Assembly (NCBI RefSeq): GCF_005234135.1
Contig: NZ_CP039966.1
Location: forward strand, 1 to 64,000
Source: Pseudorhodobacter turbinis
GTDB lineage: Bacteria; Pseudomonadota; Alphaproteobacteria; Rhodobacterales; Rhodobacteraceae
Direction of reading: 5' to 3'
DNA: 64,000 bases
The position numbers and the translations under genes are program-made. How positions within the stretch are numbered: position 1 is the first letter of the stretch; each line of letters begins with the position of its first letter. Positions 17,565-26,814 of the stretch are shown piece by piece. The notes beneath the pieces were generated by a model. The model searched no databases, was not told where the DNA came from, and worked only from the letters and a program-made list of their open reading frames with translations.

Positions 17565-17834
17565 TTAGTCATCTGCCATCAGGCTCACCGCATATTGAGG
17601 GATCTCGGCGCGGGAGATCCCGATCTGCGCAAGCTGGCGATCGTTCATACCCGAGAGAGTGGAGATCATCCGGGACATCTGAAGAGCTTTCACGAGGGAT
17701 CCGGCAAGACCATACGCCTTGATCCCGACCCCGGCCAACACGGCAAGAAGCTTTGATCCTAGCCTGAACGCTGCCGTTAAAGCGGGAGTGATCTGGCGCG
17801 GTGCAGACCCGCTGGTGTGGGAACTAACAGCCAT
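17565..17834 (-). CDS. DUF1127 small protein
   Basis: 89 residues. The C-terminal LSGMNDRQLAQIGISRAEIP is the DUF1127 (YjiS-like) signature, an arginine- and leucine-rich helical domain. Members in alphaproteobacteria are linked to RNA turnover and phosphate or stress responses. GGAGG lies about seven bases before the start. It overlaps a second DUF1127 gene by 11 bases, forming a two-gene operon. Confidence 0.85.
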   Translation of the reverse strand: MAVSSHTSGSAPRQITPALTAAFRLGSKLLAVLAGVGIKAYGLAGSLVKALQMSRMISTLSGMNDRQLAQIGISRAEIPQYAVSLMADD

Positions 17835-18048
17835 ATGCCGCCTCCAATGCCATTCTTTTGATGCTGCAACGCGGAATCCCCAGATCCCCGAGCTCGCGAT
17901 CCGTCAACACAGAAAGCTCTTGCAACGTCGTGCGGTAGACTTTGCGTTTCACAAGCGCCTTTCGCATCCGGGCATTTTTCTGATGAAAAAATGTGCGGCC
18001 AGCATCCCAAACGATGTCGAACCCGCTGTTTGATCGTGTCGTTGCCAT
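17824..18048 (-). CDS. DUF1127 small protein (second)
   Basis: 74 residues from ATG 18048, with GAGGTG upstream; an earlier in-frame codon at 18093 is less likely. The end LSVLTDRELGDLGIPRCSIK matches DUF1127, and the N-terminal part is basic (ARMRKALVKRKVYR). First gene of the pair. Divergent from the LysR gene 161 bases away, which may control it. Confidence 0.82.
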   Translation of the reverse strand: MATTRSNSGFDIVWDAGRTFFHQKNARMRKALVKRKVYRTTLQELSVLTDRELGDLGIPRCSIKRMALEAAYGC

Positions 18049-18208
18049 AATAAGCACCTCGGTTCTTGCTGCGATGCAGTATCCATGCTGCACTGCAGAA
18101 GTAGCCTGATTTGGTAGCGCTCACAATTGCTCCAGATGGCATAGGACCCATGCCGATTTGGAACAGATCAAGGCGGCATGGGCCAAATCGGAACGAGAAG
18201 GTCATAAA

Positions 18209-19144
18209 ATGGATATCTCTGCGCAGATGTTGATGTTTGCGAATGTTGTCGAACAGGGCAGTATCTCTGCCGCGGCGCGGACAATGGGGCAGACCCCCTC
18301 GGCGGTTAGCAAGCAGATCGGCTTGCTTGAGGATCACGTTCATTACCGCCTTCTCAATCGGACCAGAATCGGGGTCTCACCCACGCAGGAAGGTCAGGAA
18401 TTCTACGAAAAATGCCAAGCGATGGCCGAAAAGTTCAAGGAGGCCGAGGCGCTGATCCTGAACCTGGATGGGATCCCGCGTGGGAACCTTAAGATCGCGT
18501 CCAGTGTGGCATTCGGTAAGGCCCAGTTGATCCCGGCCTTGCCAAAATTCCTTGAAGAATACCCCGAGGTTCAGGTCTCGCTGGATCTGACGGATCGCGA
18601 TGTGGACTTGCAAAGTGAGGGTTTTGACGCCGCGATATGTTTTGCCGAACAGTACCAGAAGCCCGATATTGTGGTTCGCCGTATCATGCAAAGCCACCGG
18701 GTTCTATGTGCTTCCCCCGCCTATTTGGCGCGTTGCGGTACGCCGACAACTTTGAGTGATCTTGCAAAACATAATTGTCTTAGAATTTCTGGAAACCGTA
18801 AGCGGAACACCTGGAATGACGCTGAAACATCTGATGATCTGGATTTTGAGGCGCATGGGAATTTTGAAGGCAACAGCACGGACGTCATCTATCGTGCCAC
18901 ACTTGCGGGCATGGGGATTGCGCGGCTTCCAAGGTATATGACGGACCAGAAGTTCCAGACAGGAGAGTTAATTCATGTCATGCCGGAATACGCCCCTCCG
19001 AGTACCGACATTGCCATCATGTTTGCAGACAAACGCAACCTTGCCCCTAAAACGCGTGTTTTCATTGATTTCCTGGTATGTCAGTTCCGGGAGATGCCAG
19101 GAAATGCGACAGCAACCTTTAAACCCCGAGTCTGTGCCTGTTGA
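18209..19144 (+). CDS. LysR-family transcriptional regulator
   Basis: 311 residues from ATG 18209. N-terminal winged helix-turn-helix at about residues 1-60 (VEQGSISAAARTMGQTPSAV), then a LysR substrate-binding domain (PRGNLKIASSVAFGKAQLIP onward). The typical length is about 300. It is divergent from the DUF1127 pair, the usual layout for a LysR target. The effector cannot be predicted. Sequence style resembles the broad group that regulates oxidoreductase genes. Confidence 0.88.
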   Translation: MDISAQMLMFANVVEQGSISAAARTMGQTPSAVSKQIGLLEDHVHYRLLNRTRIGVSPTQEGQEFYEKCQAMAEKFKEAEALILNLDGIPRGNLKIASSVAFGKAQLIPALPKFLEEYPEVQVSLDLTDRDVDLQSEGFDAAICFAEQYQKPDIVVRRIMQSHRVLCASPAYLARCGTPTTLSDLAKHNCLRISGNRKRNTWNDAETSDDLDFEAHGNFEGNSTDVIYRATLAGMGIARLPRYMTDQKFQTGELIHVMPEYAPPSTDIAIMFADKRNLAPKTRVFIDFLVCQFREMPGNATATFKPRVCAC

Positions 19145-19378
19145 AGTTCTCTAATTGCATTTGTCAAGTTCTTTGATTGATGCCTTAGCACGCGCCGGGT
19201 TCATGGTTCTCTCCGCGGTCGATCTCGACGGATCGCCGCATGTTGGCGTCGGATGGCCGGATCGGCCTAAGTGGTCCTCGCACTTGCTTCGGTGTGCAGT
19301 GCATTCAGAGGGACGGCCTGATCCGCGCCATACGTCCCGGCGGGGACGCGTCCGCTGGCTTAGTCGCGCAACTTATCC

Positions 19379-20193
19379 CTACTTATGCTGCCGACTGGGT
19401 CCAACGGAATGGCGTGTTGGTTTTCCACATGGCGTGCAGAGCCACGGCAAGTTTCCGGGCGACCGCAATACGCGCCTTTTTGACGTCAAACCCTTTCTAA
19501 AATCGGGCACTTTCGCCAATTTCATGCCCCAGGTCTTTAGGGACGAAGATCGCAAGTTGCGCCTCAGCAAGGTCGTTGCCGCCTCATAGAGGTGCTTTCG
19601 CACCATCTTGTCGCCCTGCTTCGAGATGCGTCCATTTCTACTGGTTTCGCGGGACTCGTATCGTCTTGGCGTCAGCCCGAGATATGCGCCCGCACTTTAT
19701 GACCTTTTGAAGCGTGATGCGTCATCGAATGCTGACACAACTGACAGTGCGGTGATGATTCCCACACCAGGCGCGGTCATAAACAGCTTGAGGGTCGGGT
19801 TTGCTCTGGCGATCGCGGCAAGCCGTGTGTCCAGAACCTTGATCTGATCGCAGACGGACGCTCGTGCTTTCATCAAAGTTTCCACAATAATACGCATTTC
19901 TGGCGATGCTTCCAATTCACCACAAATGATCTCATGAGCGCGCCCTGTGAAGCCACCCACGCGCTTGCCAAACAGAACTCCAAAAGTCCGCAGAAGCCCA
20001 CGGAGCTCGTTTTCTATCTTGACCCGAATGCGCACCAACGTTTCACGCGCTGTCAGCAACGAACGAACCTGATAGCAGTCATGGCTCTTGATCCGCACCT
20101 GCTTGAACCAACCGACACGCATGATTTGAGCCAAACCGGCGGCGTCATTTCGATCCGTTTTAACTGGCCGCATCTTGAAGGCTGCATTGGCGT
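19379..20193 (-). pseudogene. IS110-family transposase, 3' part
   Basis: Continues the gene whose 5' part is at 21392-21669; the two meet as CIDARHA then NAAFKMRPVKTDRNDA once the IS is removed. It runs through the KTDRNDA motif, the coiled middle and GLTPRRYESRETSRNGRISK to KHLYEAATTLLRR. An in-frame TAA at 19697-19699 and a later frameshift (near AKVPDF) show decay in addition to the IS3 insertion. Confidence 0.85.
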
Positions 20194-20232
20194 GGTAATC
20201 GCCCCCTTTTTAACGGGGTGCATCTGTAGAAC

Positions 20233-21201
20233 TTACGCGGCCATTTTCAGTTTCATAGCGGGTGTGATGCCGCCGATGCCCATGTTCGGGCGGTCGTTGT
20301 TATATGTCCAGAGCCATTGTGTGGCCTGATCCTGAGCCTCCTCGATGCTTTCGATGATGTATTGATCCAGCCATTCATGCCGAACCGTCCGGTTGTAGCG
20401 CTCGACATAGGCGTTCTGCTGGGGCTGTCCGGGTTGGATGTGCTGGATCGTAACACTATGTTTCTCAGCCCATTTTCTCAGTGTTTCGCTGATATATTCC
20501 GGCCCATTGTCGACCCTGATCGTGCCCGGTTTTCCGCGCCATTCGATAATGCGATCAAGGCTGCGGATGACCCGTTCGGCAGGGAGCGAGAAATCAACCT
20601 CGATCCCCAGCCCTTCGCGGTTGAAGTCGTCCAACACATTCAAAAGCCGAAAAGCCCTGCCGTCGCCGAGGCGATCCGCCATGAAGTCCATGGACCAGGT
20701 CACATTCGGTCTGTTCGGGACCGCCAGAACGTCAGGCTTCTCCCGTTTCAGCCGCTTGCGCGGCTTGATGCGCAGGTTCAGTTCCAGCTCACAGTAGATC
20801 CGGTAGACCCGCTTGTGGTTCCACGGATGCCCCTTCACGTTGCGCAAATGCAGGAAACACAGGCCAAATCCCCAAGTCTTGCGCGCATCCGTCAGCCCTG
20901 TCAGCAGATCGGCGATCACCTCGTTCTCGTCTTTCAGCTTCGGGCTGTAACGATAGCAGGTCTCGCTGACCTCGAAGGCCCGGCACGCCAGCGCGATGCT
21001 GACGCCCCGTCGCTCTACCGCCGTTTCGGCCATCTCGCGGCGCTGAGATGGCCCCGTTACTTTTTTCCGAGGGCTTCCTTCAATAAGTCCGCCTGCATGC
21101 TCAGATCTGCATACATCCGCTTCAGCCTGCGGTTCTCTTCCTCCATGGCTTTCATCTGGCTGACCATGGATGCATCCATGCCACCATACTTCGCACGCCA
21201 T
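20233..21201 (-). CDS. IS3-family transposase OrfB frame, copy 2
   Basis: Identical in translation to the OrfB of copy 1, with the DDE residues in MDFM, VDNGPE and VERYNR intact. Expressed as an OrfAB fusion through the A6G slippery site at 21060-21066 (minus strand). Confidence 0.9.
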   Translation of the reverse strand: MACEVWWHGCIHGQPDESHGGREPQAEADVCRSEHAGGLIEGSPRKKVTGPSQRREMAETAVERRGVSIALACRAFEVSETCYRYSPKLKDENEVIADLLTGLTDARKTWGFGLCFLHLRNVKGHPWNHKRVYRIYCELELNLRIKPRKRLKREKPDVLAVPNRPNVTWSMDFMADRLGDGRAFRLLNVLDDFNREGLGIEVDFSLPAERVIRSLDRIIEWRGKPGTIRVDNGPEYISETLRKWAEKHSVTIQHIQPGQPQQNAYVERYNRTVRHEWLDQYIIESIEEAQDQATQWLWTYNNDRPNMGIGGITPAMKLKMAA

Positions 21202-21320
21202 TTGTAAAACGACGCATTGCTCATGCCATGTTCACGGCAAAGCTCGGCCACCGGCACACCACCTTCGGCTTGGCGCAGGATCGCAAGGATCTGGGGTTCG
21301 CTATATCTGGTCATTTTCAT
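21057..21320 (-). CDS. IS3-family transposase OrfA, copy 2
   Basis: 87 residues, identical to OrfA of copy 1: helix-turn-helix followed by a leucine-zipper-like helix. Ends at the programmed frameshift heptamer. Confidence 0.92.
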   Translation of the reverse strand: MKMTRYSEPQILAILRQAEGGVPVAELCREHGMSNASFYKWRAKYGGMDASMVSQMKAMEEENRRLKRMYADLSMQADLLKEALGKK

Positions 21321-21391
21321 TCAAAATCTCCTCGTTCATCTTGCCGAGAAAATTCTACTTCCGCAGCCCCTTACTTTCGGGGGGGATTACC

Positions 21392-21669
21392 GCGTGACGG
21401 GCGTCGATACACAGAACTGGTAGTTGACGTGCAGCCAACTCATTCCAGAGCCAAACAGCAAGCGGACCTGTCTCAAGCCCAACACGCGATAGATTGGGTG
21501 CTCTGTCTCTCAGATAACTTGTGATCACGTCCGGGCAGGTCGCGACCGTCGTCTCCGCAATTATGGTGCCATTATCATCGACAACACAGATGGCAGTCGT
21601 CTCCTGTGAGACATCCAGGGCGGCAAAGCATGGCATGACAGTTCTCCTTTTCATCTGAGCCTTGGCCAA
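21392..21669 (-). pseudogene. IS110-family transposase, 5' part
   Basis: N-terminal about 93 residues of the DEDD-type domain (CFAALDVSQETTAICVVDDN, then RVGLETGPLAVWLWNEL). It is cut by the IS3 element after CIDARHA. The open frame now ends with VIPPESKGLRK, read from the IS end, the same tail as on the truncated relaxase. Confidence 0.88.
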
Positions 21670-21868
21670 TCGGTTTCCATTTGATCAGTTTGAAGCAAGG
21701 GCCCTTGGTCGAAAAGAGGTGCCCTCCGCGATTACGCTAAGTGGTCCGTTTGTGCTTGAATTTTTTTAAGCGGATTTGGACCTCTGATCTTTTAGACAGG
21801 TTATCGGGGAAGGCTGTTTCTTTTGTAACGAGCTGATGTTTCATGGTTTGGAACTGTCGTTTTAAAAG

Positions 21869-21877
21869 TTATCCACA
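21869..21877 (+). promoter_or_regulatory. DnaA box
   Basis: TTATCCACA, a perfect consensus DnaA-binding site. It lies at the left edge of the origin. Three GTGTTA motifs and an AT-rich stretch follow before the iterons, a likely unwinding region. Confidence 0.8.
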
Positions 21878-21967
21878 GGCCTAGGTGTTAAATAGGTGTT
21901 AGAATCTGTGTTAAGCAAAAAAAACAGGTTGTAAGATTTTGATCTAGAATGCTTTTTCAACATACCC

Positions 21968-22127
21968 TGTGTGTAAAAGTACGATAGAGCGTGTGTAAAA
22001 GTACGAAGAACCGTGGGTAAAAGTACGAAAGGTGTGGGCAATAGTACGAAAGCGGGTTACTGTGTGTGATAGTACGAATCTAAATGGACTTAGCTGTTTG
22101 AGATACGCAGCGTGTGCGATAGTACGA
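21968..22127 (+). repeat. Iteron array of the plasmid origin
   Basis: Six direct repeats of about 16 bases with consensus GTGTGNNANAGTACGA end at 21984, 22006, 22028, 22049, 22077 and 22127. The AGTACGA core is invariant, and the 5' part changes from GTAAAAG (first three) to GATAG-type (last two). They lie directly before repA1 and would bind the initiator both for replication and for autoregulation. End-to-end spacings are 22, 22, 21, 28 and 50 bases, so the first four sites are on the same helical face. Confidence 0.9.
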
Positions 22128-22138
22128 AAGGCTTGAAC

Positions 22139-23182
22139 GTGTCAGAAGAAATTATAGCAAACCGCTCACCTCTTCTCCCTGATCGGTATCCGCAGGGAGA
22201 TTTCTTTGTGTGTGATATTTTCGATGCCGTTCCCAAGGCGGATATGGCGTCGATGGAACACCCGATCTTTTCGCTGTCGACCAAGCCTGACACGCGCGTG
22301 CGGGAGTATGAACATAATGGGATCAAGATTGCGATTAAGCCGTCGGTTGATGGTTTGGCGACGGTGCATGATCGTGATGTGTTGATCTATTGTATCAGCC
22401 AGCTGATGACTGCGCTTAATGACGGTAAAGAGGTCTCCCAGACGGTTCGATTTCGGGCTTTTGACATGCTAGTTGCGACAAACCGGAATACGGCGGGAAC
22501 TGGTTACAGCCAGCTCAAAGCGGCTCTTGAACGGCTTGCCGGCACAAGGATCAGCACCAATATCGTGACAGGTGGCCGCGAGGTTTTCCGGACGTTTGGC
22601 CTGATCGAAAGCGCGGAAGTGGTTCGGGAAACCCGTGACGGGCGCATGCAGGAAGTTGAGATCAAGCTGTCGGATTGGGTGTTTAATGCAATCCGGTCGA
22701 AAGAAGTTCTGACCTTGCACCGGGATTATTTCCGGCTGCGAAAACCTCTTGAGCGGCGCATTTATGAGCTTGCCCGCAAACATTGTGGGGCACAAAAGGA
22801 ATGGCGGATCGGTCTCGGGTTGCTTCAGAAAAAAAGTGGCTCGAATTCTACCCAGCGAGAGTTCCGTCGGCTGGTCCTGAATATTGTTCGGGAGGATCAT
22901 TCCCATGCGCATATTCCGGACTATCGCATCACATATGATGAGATCGACGACATGATCATCTTTACCAACCGTCACGGTGTGAAGCTTGTTCTGCCGCAGG
23001 CCGTCGCCCCCCAATTGGACCCGGACGTTTATGAAACGGCCCGTATGTTGGCTGCGGGGTTTGATGTCCATCACCTCGAACGTGAGTGGCGGGCGTGGCT
23101 GCCGGAAACACCTCACAATCCGGAAGCTGCCTTTTTGGGGTTTTGCCGCAAATGGGTACTCAACAGGAAAAATGCTGAATAG
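22139..23182 (+). CDS. repA: RepA replication initiator (RPA family)
   Basis: Plasmid replication initiator of the alphaproteobacterial RPA type. Start chosen at GTG 22139, just after the last iteron with AAAGG upstream; the open frame extends to 22112 but inside an iteron. 347 residues: a variable N-terminus, then the winged-helix core (VLTLHRDYFRLRKPLERRIY, then ELARKHCG) and a C-terminal helical part (GFDVHHLEREWRAWLPETPH). It binds the iterons at 21968-22127 and loads the replisome with DnaA. It is the only intact initiator in the window; repA2 at 2460 is a truncated paralogue. Confidence 0.9.
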   Translation: MSEEIIANRSPLLPDRYPQGDFFVCDIFDAVPKADMASMEHPIFSLSTKPDTRVREYEHNGIKIAIKPSVDGLATVHDRDVLIYCISQLMTALNDGKEVSQTVRFRAFDMLVATNRNTAGTGYSQLKAALERLAGTRISTNIVTGGREVFRTFGLIESAEVVRETRDGRMQEVEIKLSDWVFNAIRSKEVLTLHRDYFRLRKPLERRIYELARKHCGAQKEWRIGLGLLQKKSGSNSTQREFRRLVLNIVREDHSHAHIPDYRITYDEIDDMIIFTNRHGVKLVLPQAVAPQLDPDVYETARMLAAGFDVHHLEREWRAWLPETPHNPEAAFLGFCRKWVLNRKNAE

Positions 23183-23211
23183 CTTTGCGTGATGTTGGGG
23201 GCGGCATATAT

Positions 23212-23251
23212 ATCAGATATAAATCCGGTTACCTTTTTATATCCGGTATAG
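23212..23251. repeat. CCGGT motifs after repA1
   Basis: ATAAATCCGGTTACC and TATATCCGGTATAG resemble the parS-like sites upstream of parA1 (137-154, 259-276; core AAATCCGGTA). They suggest that repA1 and parA1 belong to one replicon now separated on the map. The rest of 23183-23464 shows no gene. Confidence 0.5.
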
Positions 23252-23464
23252 TAATTGTAAGATGACGGGGCGCTGCCGGTTAATGCGCAAAACTATTAAC
23301 CACTATTGCGAAAATACATTCGGATTAGGCAGGAAATCGTCAAAACAACTATCATTAAGGCTGAAAACCCGCTGGTGAAGACAATAGTGGTTTCACATCC
23401 TGCGCGGGTGATTTAGTCCATGCTGCATGTGCATATACGCCAGATAACGAAAACAGGATAATCA

Positions 23465-24676
23465 ATGACCTCCCGTTTAGAGCGCCACATTTTGATTGTT
23501 GTCGAAAACCTGCCGGTTCCGCTGGACCGACGTGTGTGGTTGGAGGCGACAACATTGGTGCAGGCCGGATATGATGTTTCGGTGATCTGTCCCATGGGGC
23601 GGGGTTGGGACAAGCCTTACGAGGAAATCGACGGCGTTCACATCTATCGCCACAGCGAGCCGCCAGAGGCGCATTCGGGCGCGATTGCCTATGCCCGCGA
23701 ATATGCCCATGCGCTTTGGCACTGGTTCCGGCTGTCCCGCCTTGTCTGGAGCAAGAAGAAATTCGACGTGATCCAGGGCTGTAACCCGCCGGACCTGATC
23801 TTTGTTCTGGCGCTTTGGTATCGTCTGTGGGGCGTGCGCTATATGTTTGACCACCATGACGTCTGCCCCGAGCTGTTCGAGGCGAAATTCGGCAACCGCG
23901 GTTTGCTCTACCGGATCATGCTGATCTGGGAGCGGATGACATTTGCCACGGCTTCGGTGTCGATGGCGACCAATAACAGTTTTCGTGAAATCGCGATCCG
24001 GCGGGGCAAGATGGCCCCCGAGGATGTGTTTGTCGTGCGCTCTGCCCCGCGGATCGAAACCTTTGAGGTTGGCCCCGGTAACCGCGATTACCGCAAGGGT
24101 GCAAGTACGGTGATGGGCTATGTTGGTGTGATCGGCCAGCAAGAAGGCATGGATTTGCTGGTGGAGGCTGCCGACCATCTGGTCAACCGGCTGGGGCAGG
24201 GGGATGTACATTTTGTCATCGCCGGTTTCGGTCCCCAGCTTGAAGAAGTGCAGCGCGATGTGGTCCAGCATGGGCTGGCCGACTATTTCACCTTTACCGG
24301 CCCGCTTTATGGCCCGGATCTTCTGGATGCGCTGAATGCGATTGATATCGGCGTGTCGCCTGACCCCAAAAACGCGATGAACGACATTTCCACCATGAAC
24401 AAGGTTATGGAATACATGACCCTGGAAAAACCTGTGGTGCAGTTCGACCTGACGGAAGGGCGTTTTTCTGCCGGGGAGGCATCGCTTTATGCGAAGGCCA
24501 ACGATCCGATCGCGTTTGCAGAAAAGATAGCAGAACTGATCGCCGACCCCGAAACAGGGAAGCGTATGGGAAAAATGGGCCGCAAACGGGTGCTGGATGA
24601 TCTGTCATGGGGCCATACCACGAAGAACCTGCTGGCCGCCTACGACCGGATTTTTTCCAAGATGACCGGCCGCTGA
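23465..24676 (+). CDS. Glycosyltransferase family 4
   Basis: 403 residues, GT-B fold. The N-terminal lobe opens with HILIVVENLPVPLDRRVWLE, the acceptor-binding glycine-poor loop seen in EPS GT4 enzymes. The C-terminal lobe has the sugar-nucleotide region (VGVIGQQEGMDLLVEAADHL, then ISTMNKVMEYM with the conserved EX7E-type glutamate). A cytosolic enzyme that adds one sugar to the lipid-linked repeat unit. First gene of the EPS region after the replication module. Donor sugar unknown. Confidence 0.88.
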   Translation: MTSRLERHILIVVENLPVPLDRRVWLEATTLVQAGYDVSVICPMGRGWDKPYEEIDGVHIYRHSEPPEAHSGAIAYAREYAHALWHWFRLSRLVWSKKKFDVIQGCNPPDLIFVLALWYRLWGVRYMFDHHDVCPELFEAKFGNRGLLYRIMLIWERMTFATASVSMATNNSFREIAIRRGKMAPEDVFVVRSAPRIETFEVGPGNRDYRKGASTVMGYVGVIGQQEGMDLLVEAADHLVNRLGQGDVHFVIAGFGPQLEEVQRDVVQHGLADYFTFTGPLYGPDLLDALNAIDIGVSPDPKNAMNDISTMNKVMEYMTLEKPVVQFDLTEGRFSAGEASLYAKANDPIAFAEKIAELIADPETGKRMGKMGRKRVLDDLSWGHTTKNLLAAYDRIFSKMTGR

Positions 24677-24694
24677 TCTTGATGTCAGGTGGTT

Positions 24695-25963
24695 TTAGAA
24701 GCGGGTGATGAAGGCCCGGCGCAGCTCCAGGAACACGCTGTTGGATTTGGCGCGGCCCGAGGTGTCACTGTCTTTGATGCGGTGCTTGTAGCCCGCGTCT
24801 AGCGCCCAGTCTTCTGTCAGATCACGGCTATAGGTTGCCCCCAGCGTTGTGTTGATTGACGACAGATCGGTTGCTGTCTCTTCGGACTGGGACCAGCTTG
24901 CATTGAACTTCAGGGCCGACAGCGGCGACAAATCCCGCCCGTAGCCAAGATTCAGCGATGTGCGCAGACGCTCGCTATCTTCCTCGTTGTCCGAGGAGAC
25001 ATCGCGCGACAGGCCGAGCGTGAAGGTCGCAGTCGGTGTGCTGTGGCTGTAGTTCGCGGCGGCCGTCAAATAGCCATCCCCGTCAACGCCACGGGTCGCC
25101 CCGATCTGCCCCGAGAATTTGCCATTCGGAAATTCCAAGGAACGGCTGACAGAGGCTGACAAACGCTCACCGTCATCAACGCTTGTTACGCCCAGATTGA
25201 TAGAGAGGGGGCCGCGCGGGCGGTCCAGTGTCAGGCTGCTGTTCACGGAAAGCGTGTCGCTGGTGCCGGAGACGGTATCTTCTTCGAACTCGCTGTAGCT
25301 GAGCGACAGGTTCAGCGTGGCGGCCTGTGTCAGATCCATGCGGGTAGAGGCGCCCACTGTGGTGCGCAGGTTGTCGTTCAGGCTGCTGCCGCCAAGGCTT
25401 GTCGGGGTGCCACCGCTATAGGTGTTCTCCAGACGGCGGGCAAAGACGCCAAAGCCGAGCGAGGTAGTGTCACCCCAGTCAAGCCGTGTTTCCAGCATGG
25501 TCCTGCGCCGGGTTGCCCCGTTGGCCCGCAATATCTCCAGCCCGTCATCGGACAGGATATCGCTGTCCGACAGGTCGGTTTCGCTGAGAGATGCGCTGAC
25601 TTCCAGACGGGAATTGGCGCTGCTCAGGGCGTAATTCAGCGCCACAGAGGGTTCGACAAAACCATCATCGACAGTGCTGCTGTCGCCATTATAGGCGCGC
25701 AGCTTGCCGCCGAAATCCAGTTTGAAACGCTGGGTCCGCGTTTCAGACAGTATCCCGAAACTTAGATTGGCCACCGATTCAACCGAGGAATCCGGGTCCG
25801 TTGCGGAAAGCGAGCGGTTGTCTTGCGCCTCGGCCCGCAGCTTTATGCCAAAGCTTAATTGAACGCCGCCCGTCTCATAGGCATTTTGCGACATCGCAGT
25901 GGTGGCCAATCCACCCAAAAGGGCGACTGAGAAGGCCGTGGTTTTGATGACAGTAGAGTCCAT
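24695..25963 (-). CDS. Outer-membrane beta-barrel, PEP-CTERM/EPS associated
   Basis: 422 residues from ATG 25963 (AGGA upstream); the longer frame to 26035 overlaps the export gene. Signal peptide ends near TAMSQ. The rest alternates polar and hydrophobic residues in many strands (e.g. SFGIKLRAEAQDNRSL, TFTLGLSRDVS) and ends with Phe (AFITRF), a barrel-assembly signal. It matches the style of the PEP-CTERM system-associated barrel proteins found beside Wza-like genes. It could be the outer-membrane pore for the polymer, since the Wza-like neighbour is short. Confidence 0.78.
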   Translation of the reverse strand: MDSTVIKTTAFSVALLGGLATTAMSQNAYETGGVQLSFGIKLRAEAQDNRSLSATDPDSSVESVANLSFGILSETRTQRFKLDFGGKLRAYNGDSSTVDDGFVEPSVALNYALSSANSRLEVSASLSETDLSDSDILSDDGLEILRANGATRRRTMLETRLDWGDTTSLGFGVFARRLENTYSGGTPTSLGGSSLNDNLRTTVGASTRMDLTQAATLNLSLSYSEFEEDTVSGTSDTLSVNSSLTLDRPRGPLSINLGVTSVDDGERLSASVSRSLEFPNGKFSGQIGATRGVDGDGYLTAAANYSHSTPTATFTLGLSRDVSSDNEEDSERLRTSLNLGYGRDLSPLSALKFNASWSQSEETATDLSSINTTLGATYSRDLTEDWALDAGYKHRIKDSDTSGRAKSNSVFLELRRAFITRF

Positions 25964-26006
25964 CGGTATTTTTCCTGTCCACATGCAATGTCTGCCGGGG
26001 GGCGGG

Positions 26007-26642
26007 TTATTCAAACAAGCGGCGTTGCGGTACAACGATCACATCCCCGTCCATCAATTTGGCGCGACTGCTTTGCTTGCCTGCCTCGATCATGGGGTAG
26101 TTCAAAGTATAGACGCTCTCGGCCTGGGTCTTGGGGTTGGTACGGCGCAGCTGGATACGCTTGGTTGCCGCGAATTTTGTAAAACCGCCCATGACAGCGA
26201 ACATCTGCAACACGCTTGTGTTGGGGGTCACGTCCAGTTTACCGGGCTTGTTTACCTCACCCATCACATAGACAGAGATGCTAGCCGCAGCGCCACCCGT
26301 GCGTGCTTCGGCTAGCCGCTCAAGGCTGACAAACACATTGGGGGTTGCCGCAAAACTGCTTGCCAGACGCTGTGTCAGGCTGTTTTGCACGGTTTCAACT
26401 GTCTGCCCCGAAGCCCGCAGCGTTCCCGCCGAGGGAACCGAGATGCGCCCGTCGGGGGCGACCAGAACGGTCCGGTTCAGGCTGGAATCTTCCAGTACTT
26501 CGATGCGTAGGGTATCCCCCGCACGGATTTTGTAGCTTTGGGCCGCAGCGGGACCGGCGATCAGAAGCGCCGCGATGCCGATGGCAAAGGCAGCCTTCAT
26601 CATTGCAAAGAGATATGAGACAGCAGAAATAGAGCGGGTCAT
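26007..26642 (-). CDS. Wza-like polysaccharide export protein
   Basis: 211 residues. Start at 26642 has AAGGA eight bases upstream. Signal peptide ending AGPAAAQS. Poly_export domain (YKIRAGDTLRIEVLEDSSLN), then an SLBB domain (ISVYVMGEVNKPGKLDVTPN). It lacks the C-terminal helix of full Wza, like the short export proteins of exosortase-type EPS loci, and so probably works with the adjacent barrel. Its 3' end precedes the barrel start by 43 bases; likely co-transcribed. Confidence 0.9.
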   Translation of the reverse strand: MTRSISAVSYLFAMMKAAFAIGIAALLIAGPAAAQSYKIRAGDTLRIEVLEDSSLNRTVLVAPDGRISVPSAGTLRASGQTVETVQNSLTQRLASSFAATPNVFVSLERLAEARTGGAAASISVYVMGEVNKPGKLDVTPNTSVLQMFAVMGGFTKFAATKRIQLRRTNPKTQAESVYTLNYPMIEAGKQSSRAKLMDGDVIVVPQRRLFE

Positions 26643-26814
26643 GGTTTATCCTTTCGGCATATGTCGAGCCGTGCGCGTTACTATGAGGTTTACGTCCTAA
26701 GAGGTCAAAGTTTCAAAGGAAAACCCCCTTCATCGTTAAAAAAACAGAACTTCGAGGGCGGTCGCGGCGGGTTTGCAACATGTTCCCCTGCCGTTGCGTG
26801 CTTTGCCGGTTGTG

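Larger units (their letters stand above)
20194..21391 (-). mobile_element. IS3-family (IS407-like group) element, copy 2
   Basis: 1198 bp, apparently identical to copy 1: all open frames in both strands translate the same. It is flanked by the 4-bp direct repeat GCGT (20190-20193 and 21392-21395), as expected for the IS407-type group. It interrupts an IS110-family transposase gene, so this is a clean, recent transposition. Same orientation as copy 1, 17,026 bp away. Confidence 0.95.

Noticed and set aside
17405..17756. Plus-strand frames opposite the DUF1127 gene
   Set aside because: They mostly run antisense to a clear DUF1127 sequence and lack recognisable features, despite a GGAGGAGG-like run near 17424.
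19155..19589. 144-codon plus-strand frame after the LysR gene
   Set aside because: Its second half is antisense to the IS110 transposase end, and the first half shows no domain.
22112..22138. Earlier GTG start for RepA at 22112
   Set aside because: It lies inside the last iteron and has no ribosome-binding site; GTG 22139 is better placed.
22469..23116. 215-codon minus-strand frame over repA1
   Set aside because: Antisense to a well-supported initiator gene; composition is not protein-like.
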